Positions 1-6,157 of a stretch of DNA of 6,157 nt are shown piece by piece. The DNA is taken from contig JACMJT010000399.1 of NCBI GenBank assembly GCA_014380505.1, positions 1-6,157 of the forward strand. The letters are read 5' to 3'. A program made the translations under genes and the position numbers. The notes below the pieces were generated by a model that saw only the letters and a program-made list of their open reading frames with translations, made no database searches and was not told the origin of the DNA. The stretch is from Hyphomicrobiales bacterium. Lineage in GTDB: Bacteria; Pseudomonadota; Alphaproteobacteria; Rhizobiales; Aestuariivirgaceae. Within the stretch, counting starts at the first letter, position 1, and each line of letters begins with the position of its first letter.

Positions 1-459
1 CGCAACCGGACGATTGCAGCAGTAATCGCCGAGGTGGAAGTCGACCGCCAGACCGGCCGCGTTTGGGCAAAGCGGTTGATTTGCGCCCATGACTGCGGCC
101 TGGTCATCAACCCCGAAGGCCTGCGGCGTACTGTCGAGTGCGGCATGTTGCATGCCTTGAGCCGCGCGCTCTGGGAAGAAGTCAAATTCGACAATGAGAA
201 GGTCACGAGTGTGGACTGGGTTTCGCATCCCAGCCTCCGGCATTCCGACACGCCCGAAGTTATTGATGTCATTCTGGTCAACGGCGATCCCGCCCCCAAC
301 CGTCCAGACTTGGCCCCCTATGGCGCCGGCGAAACCAGCCACAAGCCGATGGTTGCGGCCATTGCCAACGCCATCCACGATGCGACTGGCGTCCGCCTGC
401 GCCGCCCACCATTCCGCAAAGAACGCGTGCTGGCGGCGCTAAGAGCGGCGAACGTATAG
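1..459 (+). CDS. Xanthine dehydrogenase/aldehyde oxidase-family molybdopterin-binding subunit, C-terminal fragment
   Basis: The reading frame is open from the first base, so the gene begins upstream of the window. The GTG at 34 is an internal codon, not a start. The visible 152 residues are the end of a protein family usually over 700 residues long. They match the last part of the Moco-binding large subunit of molybdenum hydroxylases (CoxL, XdhB or IorB type), which oxidise aldehydes or N-heterocycles by inserting water-derived oxygen. Visible family landmarks are HDCGLVINPEG, then LSRALWEE, then YGAGETSHKP. The Glu of GAGE (codon 331-333) matches the catalytic base of the family. The end, IANAIHDATGVRLRRPPF followed by ERVLAAL, is the usual close of IorB/CoxL-like subunits. 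The common EGG/EGN motif reads ECG here. Substrate cannot be told from this piece. The FeS and FAD partner subunits are not in the window. The family call is firm, the subfamily (isoquinoline oxidoreductase beta-like) is tentative. Confidence 0.9.
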   Translation, partial: RNRTIAAVIAEVEVDRQTGRVWAKRLICAHDCGLVINPEGLRRTVECGMLHALSRALWEEVKFDNEKVTSVDWVSHPSLRHSDTPEVIDVILVNGDPAPNRPDLAPYGAGETSHKPMVAAIANAIHDATGVRLRRPPFRKERVLAALRAANV

Positions 460-505
460 CCGCAACCCGTTTCTGTCCGCAGGCCGGCTAGGCTTGGACT
501 GCGTG

Positions 506-3337
506 TTATCGCCAACTGTCGTAAAGCTTTTGTGCGTCGCCACGCACGCCCTGCCCGACATTTCCAGCGAGCAGGGTTTTCAGGACATTACGGGCTTGGT
601 CGCGCCGGGCATTCGCGTCCAAAGCAACGGCGAAATGAAAAGTCGTTTGTTCGTTGCTGGGACTGAGCGCGTGCGCTCGCTCTATATACTTCAAGCCTTT
701 CGCAACATCCTTTTGGGCCAGCAAAATCCAGCCGGTGGTATCCGCAATATCGGCCGAATTGGGAAAACGCTTTTCCGCGCCCGAAAGGAGTTCCAACGCA
801 CGCTTCGGATTGCTTGTCTGTATCAGCCAGCTAAAATTGTTTACCGCGACAAGGTTGGTCGAATCCCGTTTGAGGACTGCCTCATACTGTTCCTTGGCCT
901 TGGGCAGATCATTTCCGCGCAATAAAAGGTCCGCATACTGGAGCCGCATCGCAAGGTCATCCGGATTTTGCTTTAGCCAGCGCGCAAGAAGGGTTTCCGC
1001 CTTCTTGCTCTCTCGAGCGGCGAAAAGAACCTGGACCAGCTTCGATAAAGTCGCGGCATCGGGCCTATCCGAAAAGCTCTTTTCCAAAATACTGGCGGCT
1101 TCGTTCAATCGTCCTGCTTTGATCAGCGCGGTCGACAAAATCATATCGGCGGAAGTGCCCGGACTTGCCTTTCGAAATGCCTGTGCTTCGGAAACTGCCA
1201 CACTCACATTGCCTTGAGCCAGCAATAACTCTATTTGGGCAGCCTTGATCTCGGGAGATTGCGGGCTCATTTTGATTGCAGCCCTCATCGCAGCCATCGC
1301 GCCGGGTTGATCGCCTTTCGCCGAAAGCGCCTTGCTTAACATGATCTGGGGCGCGGCAGAGCCGGGAGACAGGGTCGCAAAACGGCGAAAACTTTCGACC
1401 GCCTCATTCGTCTTGCCCAATTGCAATTCCACTTGCCCCTTCAAGGCGAAGGCCTCTCCGTTGGAAGGTTGCAAGCGCACCAAGTCATTGGCCACCTTCA
1501 TGGCCGCACCCGCATCACGGCGGTCCAAAAGATAGCGAGCCATCGTCAAGCGCGGAACCTGGTTTTGAGGTGCAATGTCGACAGCCTTTTGCAATTGGGC
1601 CCTAGCCTTTTTGTCTTGACCCAAAAGTGCGGAGATTGCCGCCAATTTGAGGATCGGCTGGTAATCCTTGGCGTCGAGCGACGCCGCCAATTGCAAATCC
1701 CTCTCGGCCTGCGGATATTGTTGCGTCGCCGTGAAAAAATTCGCCCTGGAGAGCAACACCGATTTGTCTCTTGGCGACGAGGTCACCGCTTGATCGAACG
1801 CAATTCGTGCGGCGTCCATCTTATTTTGCAAAGCGAGAATATCGCCCTTGTAGATGAGCGAGACGGTCCTTTGCTTGGGGTCAATACCCATCTTATCGGC
1901 AACATCTATCGCTTCCGGGTACCGCTTCAGCTGAATAAGCGCGCCTATCAATGCCGACGCAAGAGAGGGGTTTTGGGGATCTTTTGCCACCAGCGGCCTC
2001 AAGAGCTTTGCGGCCACCTCGGCGCGGCCCATTTGAAGCTCCTGTAAGGCTTGTCGCGAGGCGCTAGGTTCGGCTCCGGTGCCCGTGGACCCTAATTTTT
2101 TAAGAGCCGCGGCGGTATCCTTGGTTCGATCGAGGCCCGAATAGGCGCGCGCGAGAAGTTTGATGACGGCCGGATCGGCCGAATCTTTTAGCGGCTCCAG
2201 AACAGAAAGCGCGCTGTTGGGACTGCCTTGTTCAAGACGCAGCGAGGCCAGGACGAGACGTGCTTCAACACTATCCGGCCATTTGCCGATAATCCTACCC
2301 AGTATGACTTCACCCGCATTGAGCTTATCCGCGTTCATTGCGATCTTCGCAACGGCGATTCCCACGCGAGGAGATGAGTCCACAAACTCCGAGGGCAAAT
2401 TCTGTGCACTCGTCCAAGCATCTACAGAGCGGCCCGAGCGCTCCAGCAGCAGTGCCCGATAGTAAATCGCCGGCGGCAGGTTGGGAATTTGTTTCAAGAG
2501 AGAATCGATATCGTCCTTGGCCTTTTGATCCTGATTTTGGCTGAGAAATATCTCGATACGCGCGAGCCGCGCGCGCGCATCGGCTGGCGTTCTCGCCAAA
2601 AGCTTGTTTGCCAGGTCGAGCGCGGCGGCATTTTGCTTGAGCGCGCGCAGCAGATTGAGCTGAAAAATAGCGGCGGCGCTATTGTTGGGATCAATTCGGA
2701 CGGCCTGATCGGCAAAGCTTTTCGCGGTCAATAGATCGCCTTGCTGTTGCGACAGGCGTGCTTTGGCCAACAATCCTTGCCCGTCCTTGCGCAACGCAAG
2801 CGATCGATCCATCGCCGCGCTGGCTTCAGCGGGACGGGAAATGCCTTGAAAGGCAAAAGCGCGGGCTTTCAGAATATCGGCGGCAACTGGAGACGCTTTA
2901 AAGCCGGGGTCGGGAAACTCTTCCAGTAGCTGCCTGTTTTCTCCGCGAACCAGCATGATTTGTAAAAGCGCGGGCAGAACGCCCGTCTCGGGGGCGCCGG
3001 ACTTGAGTGCTTCGCGCAACGTCCGCTCCGCTCCCGAAACATCCTGGGCCTGCAAGAGAATCTGGCTCAACATGACCTGGGCAACGGCATTCCCGGGGGC
3101 CGCGCGCGTGGCATTTCTCAAGTGAATTGATGCGAGCCGCACGTTGCGTTGGCGGAGTGCAAGTCGCGCGTCCGATATCCACTTTTCGACCTGGCTTGAA
3201 GACTGCAAAGCGGCGTCACGGCTAGGCACCGCGGCAACCGCAGCGAAATCCGTGGCCAGGCCCGTAAATAAGAAGGCCATTGCGGGCAAACAAAGAACCG
3301 TTATGTGGCGTCGAGCGCTCATGGCTAGCCTATTCAT
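506..3337 (-). CDS. prsT: PEP-CTERM system TPR-repeat protein, PrsT-like
   Basis: This 943-residue protein is almost entirely tetratricopeptide repeats. It has about 20 or more degenerate helix-turn-helix units of roughly 34 residues, seen as repeated A-x-x-x-A and P-x-x/P-x-N turns from about residue 45 to 935. Its length, repeat density and C-terminal block (NNFSWL at about 833, DTTGWILL at about 866, then FHFAVALDANARRDQA) match PrsT, an accessory protein of exosortase/PEP-CTERM loci thought to act in the periplasm in EPS-linked protein export. Residues 1-36 form an export signal: basic MNRLAMSARRH, a hydrophobic stretch, then a small-residue AVAA cleavage site. PrsT is usually described as a lipoprotein, but no lipobox Cys follows the hydrophobic stretch. 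The only Cys near the start (residue 16, in ITVLC) is inside the hydrophobic core and lacks the usual Ala/Gly-Cys context. The ATG at 3337 is chosen because GGAGGG lies 4-5 bases before it. A longer TTG-start frame (3349) would place that ribosome site inside the coding sequence. It stops 46 bases from the convergent gene. A generic periplasmic TPR protein is the alternative, but the PEP-CTERM neighbour supports PrsT. Confidence 0.85.
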   Translation of the reverse strand: MNRLAMSARRHITVLCLPAMAFLFTGLATDFAAVAAVPSRDAALQSSSQVEKWISDARLALRQRNVRLASIHLRNATRAAPGNAVAQVMLSQILLQAQDVSGAERTLREALKSGAPETGVLPALLQIMLVRGENRQLLEEFPDPGFKASPVAADILKARAFAFQGISRPAEASAAMDRSLALRKDGQGLLAKARLSQQQGDLLTAKSFADQAVRIDPNNSAAAIFQLNLLRALKQNAAALDLANKLLARTPADARARLARIEIFLSQNQDQKAKDDIDSLLKQIPNLPPAIYYRALLLERSGRSVDAWTSAQNLPSEFVDSSPRVGIAVAKIAMNADKLNAGEVILGRIIGKWPDSVEARLVLASLRLEQGSPNSALSVLEPLKDSADPAVIKLLARAYSGLDRTKDTAAALKKLGSTGTGAEPSASRQALQELQMGRAEVAAKLLRPLVAKDPQNPSLASALIGALIQLKRYPEAIDVADKMGIDPKQRTVSLIYKGDILALQNKMDAARIAFDQAVTSSPRDKSVLLSRANFFTATQQYPQAERDLQLAASLDAKDYQPILKLAAISALLGQDKKARAQLQKAVDIAPQNQVPRLTMARYLLDRRDAGAAMKVANDLVRLQPSNGEAFALKGQVELQLGKTNEAVESFRRFATLSPGSAAPQIMLSKALSAKGDQPGAMAAMRAAIKMSPQSPEIKAAQIELLLAQGNVSVAVSEAQAFRKASPGTSADMILSTALIKAGRLNEAASILEKSFSDRPDAATLSKLVQVLFAARESKKAETLLARWLKQNPDDLAMRLQYADLLLRGNDLPKAKEQYEAVLKRDSTNLVAVNNFSWLIQTSNPKRALELLSGAEKRFPNSADIADTTGWILLAQKDVAKGLKYIERAHALSPSNEQTTFHFAVALDANARRDQARNVLKTLLAGNVGQGVRGDAQKLYDSWR

Positions 3338-3341
3338 AACG

Positions 3342-3347
3342 CCCTCC
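3342..3347 (-). promoter_or_regulatory. Ribosome binding site that fixes the prsT start
   Basis: On the minus strand this reads GGAGGG, followed by CGTT and then ATG at 3337. The spacing and match to the 16S tail are near ideal. This makes ATG at 3337 the start and argues against the TTG at 3349, which overlaps the upstream edge of the site. Confidence 0.8.
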
Positions 3348-3664
3348 AAATCTCAGTCATAAGGATAGCGACCGCCCGCCCCGGCAAGGATTCAATGTTA
3401 GTCCAGCGGCTGCACTTTCGCTATGGCTTCCAGGCCGGAGGGTAAATCGCGGTATTTGTTGGATTCCCGCTTGTTGGCCCCTGCGGTCGCCTCTTGAATC
3501 GAGGTTCCATTGTTTAGATTGCGCAAGTGGCAAGAGATATCCGCCGGCTGGGGTCGGAATGAATTTTAATAATGGACTCCGACGTGCCCGCCCAATCCGT
3601 GCTTTTACCGCAATTTTTGCAGCGTAGCAGGGCGTTCTCAGACGGCGGGCCATCTCAAAACGCA

Positions 3665-3692
3665 AACGGCGGCGCCGAAAGGCGCCGCCGTT
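3665..3692 (-). terminator. Factor-independent terminator of the PEP-CTERM gene
   Basis: A perfect 12-base-pair stem, AACGGCGGCGCC pairing with GGCGCCGCCGTT, closes a 4-base loop. It begins 21 bases after the stop codon of the 3714-5081 gene. Read on the minus strand the stem is followed by TTTGCGTTTTG, a moderately T-rich tail. On the plus strand no T tract follows, so it serves the minus-strand gene. It should separate that transcript from prsT, although the interrupted T tract leaves room for some read-through. Confidence 0.8.
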
Positions 3693-3713
3693 AGGTTCAA
3701 GTCCGTAAGAGAA

Positions 3714-5081
3714 TTATTTCTGCCGCGACTTGCGACGACGGCGGAGAGCCTCAATACCGCCCAAGCCGGCAGCCAACAGAGCGATCGTTGCAGGCTCAGG
3801 AGTCTCAAGCGGGGGGTCGACCGGCGGCGGCGGAGGAGAAATTCCAGGCGCAAAGGTCGCACCGCCATAGGTGAGATAACTGTCGGCACTGCTTCCGCCG
3901 CCGAGCATGACCTCAAACGGGCTGTCGGCCGTCAGATCGAACAGTCCGAGCGGCAGGTCGATATTGCAACGGCTGAAGATCGACGAACCGATTACGGTAC
4001 ATCCTGCCGTGTTCACGGCGAGGCCATTCAAAAGCAGGGAAGCCAGATCCGCCGTTTCGATGGCGATGGAGGCATAATTTTCGATGAACGATTGAGCCCC
4101 GCTCGGAGTCGACAAGCGGTACTCGTCAAGCCATTCATCGGAACCGGGAACCAAAGACATAGCGGGGTCGGTGTTCGTGCCTTGGCCACCTACCAGATAT
4201 TGGGCGACCATCACGGGCTGGGTGGCCGAAACGATCGAACCGCTGTTGGCAGGCAGCGAATATTGGTAAACGTCGCCTTTGTTCAGGGTGGCTACGACAA
4301 CGCCATCGACGGTCACCTGGGTGCCGTTCACGGTTGCAATAATGCGCACGATATCGCCGCCGGTGGCAGAGATAGACGCAGCTTTCGTTGCCGCAAGCAC
4401 ATAGGTTTTCGATAGTTTGTCGGTGGGGATCATCTGCTCCAGCAAAGTATCGCAGGCAGTAATCCCGGGCGGCGTCTGGGCACATTCGTGGCCGCCGAAC
4501 ACCGCAACCTTCTTGTCTGCGCTGACCAAGGAGCCGGTCAAATCGGTGCTACCGCCCGCATATTTGTAGGTCTCACCGGCCTGCAGCACCACATTGATCG
4601 CCGCGCCGCCTTTGGGCGTAAACGTCACTGCGGTGTTGTTCTCGGTGGCGTGGATCGCGACCTGGCTGCCTTCGCCAAAGCCTTGGCCTTGGCTGGCGAC
4701 AACATACTCGGTGCTCAGCGCCGCCGAATCCAGCAGATAGGTCATGTCGGTCGTGAACGGCGCGCGATTTACGAAATAGCCCGCGATAGGATCAGGCGAT
4801 ACAACCTGGAAGCCGGTGTTGCGGATGCCGGTACCACTTTGCTGGTAGGTATTCGCAATCGGGAGATTGAAAAATCCATCGACCCCAAACACGATATTCT
4901 GGCTGAACCCGGCAAGGTTGCTCACCGTGGCTGTCTGCCCAGTGGTTCCAAACAGAAACACCGAGGAATTGGCGGCAGAAGAGACTTGGTTGCGGTTGAA
5001 ATCGAAATAGAGGATGCCGGCCTGTGCCGTCGCGCTCGAAAGAGCCAAAATCGCCGCAGCGCCTAAAAGAGCAGTTTTCAT
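3714..5081 (-). CDS. PEP-CTERM exported protein with IgGFc-binding-like domain
   Basis: This 455-residue protein has a Sec signal peptide (residues 1-21, MKTALLGAAAILALSSATAQA, cleavage after AQA). A large beta-rich body runs from about 22 to 410. A proline-rich linker (about 413-427, with PPPPP) follows, and the tail is typical PEP-CTERM: PEP at 428-430, a short hydrophobic helix, then RRRRKSRQK at 447-455. Exosortase is expected to cleave at this tail as the protein is sorted to the outer surface or the EPS matrix. The body resembles the N-terminal domain of IgGFc-binding proteins. The telling parts are KKVAVFGGHECAQTPPG, ACDTLLEQMIP (residues 190-219), PVMVAQYLVGGQG and DPAMSLVP (289-312), and STP...FIENY (324-336). 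Two Cys pairs (200/210 and 361/372) fit disulfides outside the cytoplasm. No enzyme motif is seen, so an adhesive or matrix role is inferred and no IgG binding is implied. ATG 5081 is chosen for its signal peptide and GGTGGGG ribosome site. An open frame continues back to 5237 but crosses the promoter. Tail and signal are certain; the domain match is by eye and strong. Confidence 0.9.
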   Translation of the reverse strand: MKTALLGAAAILALSSATAQAGILYFDFNRNQVSSAANSSVFLFGTTGQTATVSNLAGFSQNIVFGVDGFFNLPIANTYQQSGTGIRNTGFQVVSPDPIAGYFVNRAPFTTDMTYLLDSAALSTEYVVASQGQGFGEGSQVAIHATENNTAVTFTPKGGAAINVVLQAGETYKYAGGSTDLTGSLVSADKKVAVFGGHECAQTPPGITACDTLLEQMIPTDKLSKTYVLAATKAASISATGGDIVRIIATVNGTQVTVDGVVVATLNKGDVYQYSLPANSGSIVSATQPVMVAQYLVGGQGTNTDPAMSLVPGSDEWLDEYRLSTPSGAQSFIENYASIAIETADLASLLLNGLAVNTAGCTVIGSSIFSRCNIDLPLGLFDLTADSPFEVMLGGGSSADSYLTYGGATFAPGISPPPPPVDPPLETPEPATIALLAAGLGGIEALRRRRKSRQK

Positions 5082-5086
5082 CGCAA

Positions 5087-5093
5087 CCCCACC
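5087..5093 (-). promoter_or_regulatory. Ribosome binding site of the PEP-CTERM gene
   Basis: The minus strand reads GGTGGGG, five bases before the ATG at 5081. It selects that ATG over an in-frame ATG at 5099, which has only an AT-rich stretch before it and would put extra residues (MSGGVA) ahead of the signal peptide. Confidence 0.65.
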
Positions 5094-5119
5094 AGACATG
5101 AAAATTTCAGTGATGGTTT

Positions 5120-5135
5120 TGCAATGTTTATGCCA
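5120..5135 (-). promoter_or_regulatory. Sigma-54 (RpoN) -24/-12 promoter of the PEP-CTERM gene
   Basis: The minus strand reads TGGCATAAACATTGCA. Against the sigma-54 consensus TGGCACG-N4-TTGCW it matches TGGCA at -24 and TTGCA at -12, with exactly the required spacing. Only two less-conserved bases, the C and G after TGGCA, differ. Transcription would start near 5109, giving a leader of about 28 bases with the ribosome site inside it. PEP-CTERM substrate genes are known in some bacteria to depend on RpoN with the PrsK/PrsR two-component pair, so this placement is biologically coherent. The match is seen in the sequence; activity is inferred. Confidence 0.8.
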
Positions 5136-5186
5136 GATGTGATTCATTAAAAAAATCAACGCCCTAACCTTAATGCAATAGTCGAA

Positions 5187-5205
5187 CTGTAACTTTATTT
5201 TACAG
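5187..5205. promoter_or_regulatory. Upstream dyad B, candidate enhancer-binding site
   Basis: An inverted repeat, CTGTAA, seven bases, TTACAG, contains the TGT-N11-ACA form common to sites of NtrC-family activators. Its centre lies about 87 bases upstream of the predicted sigma-54 start, a usual place for an upstream activating site. It is preceded by GTCGAA, as is dyad A. Binding by a PrsR-like activator is inference. Confidence 0.45.
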
Positions 5206-5226
5206 CAGACTGAGCTTTTGGTCGAA

Positions 5227-5242
5227 TACTGTTCCAACAGTA
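5227..5242. promoter_or_regulatory. Upstream dyad A, candidate enhancer-binding site
   Basis: A perfect inverted repeat TACTGTT-CC-AACAGTA has its centre about 125 bases upstream of the predicted start. It shares the CTGT/ACAG half-sites and the leading GTCGAA with dyad B. The two GTCGAA copies begin 40 bases apart (5181 and 5221), close to four helical turns, so they would lie on about the same face of the DNA. Confidence 0.45.
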
Positions 5243-5255
5243 CACATCTTGATAG

Positions 5256-5282
5256 GAGCTTGTTTAGACCTATTCTAAGCTC
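5256..5282. other. Imperfect hairpin between the deacylase and PEP-CTERM control region
   Basis: The arms GAGC (5256-5259) and TTAGA (5264-5268) pair with TCTAA (5274-5278) and GCTC (5279-5282), with a four-base bulge on one side and a five-base loop. It lies 18 bases past the deacylase stop. It has no T tract and a weak stem, so it may be a poor terminator for the deacylase gene, a third regulatory dyad, or chance. Confidence 0.25.
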
Positions 5283-5300
5283 TGTTGCGGTCGGCGATGA

Positions 5301-6157
5301 TCACGGTGTTCCGGCCTTGTAACCCGGGCCATGCAGCACCCGTCCGGGCAGCGCGTTGGTCGGTTTGCCGTCGGCGACCACCGGCGTCCCATTGATCAGC
5401 ACCCAGGCGATGCCCTGGGCATATTGGTCGGGCTTTTCGTAGGTGGCCGTATCCCGCACGGTATTGGGATCGAACACCACCACGTCCGCCTTCAACCCAG
5501 CGCGCAGCAGGCCGCGATCATGCAGCCCCAGCCGGTTGGCGGCCTGGGACGACAGCTTGCGCACCGCTTCTTCCAGGCTGATGACGCGACGCTCGCGCAC
5601 AATGTCGGAAAGGATGCGCGCGTGGCTGCCGAAGGAACGCGGATGCGGCCGGCCGAAGGAGGTATGCACGCCGGCGGGCAGCGCGATGCCGTCGGAGCCG
5701 ATATCCACCCAGGGATAGCGGAAGGCCTCCGCCACCGCCGCTTCCCGGCTAGGAACGGGCGGTCCGATATGGAAGCCTTCGGCTTTCTGCTTGATCAGGA
5801 AATCGATCATCGCCTCTTCCGGCGAAACACGGGTGCGGTCCGCCACCTGCTGAAACGTGAAGCCGTCATAATCCAGATTGGCGGAGCTGAAGTGGTAGTC
5901 TTTGTACTGCCCCGGATTTTGCTGAAGCTCTTTGATGGCGCGGGCGCGATTTTCCGGAATCTGCAGCCGGGCGGTCATCTCGGCGGCATTGCCGACTTGC
6001 GCCCATACCGGCAACAACTGGCGCACATAGGTCCAGCCGATGGTGTACGGATAGGCGTTGGCGGTGACGTCGACGCCTTCGGCGCGCGCCTTCTCGACCA
6101 TCGGCGCGAAGTCGGGATTTCCGGCGATACTTCCGCCGACATGCAGGATCTCGACCG
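5301..6157 (-). CDS. N-acyl-D-amino-acid deacylase-type amidohydrolase, C-terminal part
   Basis: The frame is open through the right edge, so the start lies outside the window; ATG 6101 is internal. The 285 visible residues are a little over half of a family usually about 480-560 residues long. They match zinc-dependent D-aminoacylases of the amidohydrolase superfamily, which cleave N-acyl groups from D-amino acids or related amides. Landmarks in order are a His in EILHVGG (codon 6141-6143, corresponding to the metal-ligand His of the HLK/HHK motif), ANAYPYTIGWT, IGSDG (Asp codon 5691-5693, equivalent to the catalytic Asp of Alcaligenes D-aminoacylase), RPHPRSFGSHARIL, and the closing metal-independent fold LRAGLKADVVVFDP, followed by VLINGTPVVADG and GRVL. 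The usual HLK/HHK reads HVGG here, a variation near the metal site. Exact substrate is unknown; dihydroorotase-like or other amidohydrolase activity cannot be excluded, but the RPHPR and GSDG blocks favour the D-aminoacylase group. It reads toward the PEP-CTERM gene on the same strand, 219 bases away. Confidence 0.88.
   Translation of the reverse strand, partial: VEILHVGGSIAGNPDFAPMVEKARAEGVDVTANAYPYTIGWTYVRQLLPVWAQVGNAAEMTARLQIPENRARAIKELQQNPGQYKDYHFSSANLDYDGFTFQQVADRTRVSPEEAMIDFLIKQKAEGFHIGPPVPSREAAVAEAFRYPWVDIGSDGIALPAGVHTSFGRPHPRSFGSHARILSDIVRERRVISLEEAVRKLSSQAANRLGLHDRGLLRAGLKADVVVFDPNTVRDTATYEKPDQYAQGIAWVLINGTPVVADGKPTNALPGRVLHGPGYKAGTP

Larger units (their letters stand above)
3338..3713. 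other. Intergenic region between the PEP-CTERM gene and prsT
   Basis: No convincing gene lies in these 376 bases. A 102-codon minus-strand frame (3357-3665) has arginine-rich, low-complexity content, no recognisable domain and no clear ribosome site. The right end holds the terminator of the upstream gene, described separately. A separate promoter for prsT should therefore lie here, but none is strong. The best sigma-70-like candidate on the minus strand is TTGGGC (3590-3595) and TATTAA (3566-3571) with an 18-base spacer, a poor match at -35. It overlaps an inverted repeat, GTCGGA (3553-3558) and TCCGAC (3578-3583), that could be an operator. If used, it would leave an untranslated leader of more than 200 bases. 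I see no well-spaced sigma-54 site here, unlike the neighbouring gene. Confidence 0.5.

Noticed and set aside
479..502. Possible hairpin between the convergent gene ends (GCAG...CTGC with a short inner stem)
   Set aside because: Its arms are only three to five bases, with mismatches and no T tract on either strand, so it is too weak to call a bidirectional terminator.
494..2734. Several plus-strand open frames of 67-208 codons across this stretch
   Set aside because: They lie antisense to the prsT coding sequence, have unnatural composition and no domains or ribosome sites. They are shadows of a long GC-rich gene.
3390..3405. Sigma-54-like TGGACTAACATTGAAT on the minus strand ahead of prsT
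   Set aside because: The -12 element is shifted by one base and lacks the essential GC, so it does not meet the strict sigma-54 spacing.
3357..3665. A 102-codon minus-strand frame between prsT and the PEP-CTERM gene
   Set aside because: It is arginine-rich, with no recognisable domain or clear ribosome site, and its upstream end runs into the terminator stem. A small lineage-specific gene cannot be ruled out.
4488..5066. A 192-codon plus-strand open frame
   Set aside because: It lies antisense to the PEP-CTERM gene, whose signal peptide, domain blocks and sorting tail make it the real reading frame.
5082..5237. A 52-residue N-terminal extension of the PEP-CTERM protein
   Set aside because: It would bury the signal peptide, and it spans the AT-rich control region with the sigma-54 site, so it is upstream of the predicted transcript start.
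1..6157. tRNA or rRNA genes, CRISPR arrays, insertion sequences or attachment sites
   Set aside because: No cloverleaf-like, rRNA-like, regularly spaced repeat or transposase signal was found on reading. The repeats seen are the short dyads listed.

Overview
The window suggests a Gram-negative, moderately GC-rich proteobacterium that exports exopolysaccharide-associated proteins through the exosortase/PEP-CTERM system. The evidence is a clear PEP-CTERM sorting tail on one gene product and a PrsT-type TPR protein next to it. Those two families are found together in Gram-negative bacteria with an EpsH/XrtA-type exosortase. An alphaproteobacterium is plausible from the style of the flanking enzymes, but no single feature proves it.

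Layout: (1) positions 1-459, plus strand: the C-terminal end of the large molybdopterin-binding subunit of a xanthine dehydrogenase/aldehyde oxidase-family enzyme. (2) 506-3337, minus strand: a 943-residue TPR-repeat protein of the PrsT type, convergent with the first gene. (3) 3338-3713: a non-coding gap that holds a strong factor-independent terminator directly behind the next gene. (4) 3714-5081, minus strand: a 455-residue secreted protein with a signal peptide, a body resembling the IgGFc-binding protein N-terminal domain, a proline-rich linker and a PEP-CTERM tail. (5) 5082-5300: an AT-rich control region with a well-matched sigma-54 (-24/-12) promoter and two dyads about 40 bp apart at the distance expected of an enhancer-binding regulator. 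(6) 5301 to beyond 6157, minus strand: the C-terminal part of an N-acyl-D-amino-acid deacylase-type amidohydrolase.

How the parts fit: the two central genes look like a satellite PEP-CTERM locus, pairing an exported adhesin-like substrate with a TPR accessory protein. The exosortase and the two-component regulators PrsK/PrsR would have to be encoded elsewhere. The sigma-54 promoter fits what is known of PEP-CTERM substrate control, in which PrsK/PrsR act with RpoN. The flanking enzymes are probably metabolic and functionally unrelated. The most interesting combination is an IgGFc-binding-like domain, related to a domain of mucus-associated animal proteins, carried on a PEP-CTERM protein under a recognisable sigma-54 promoter with paired upstream sites.
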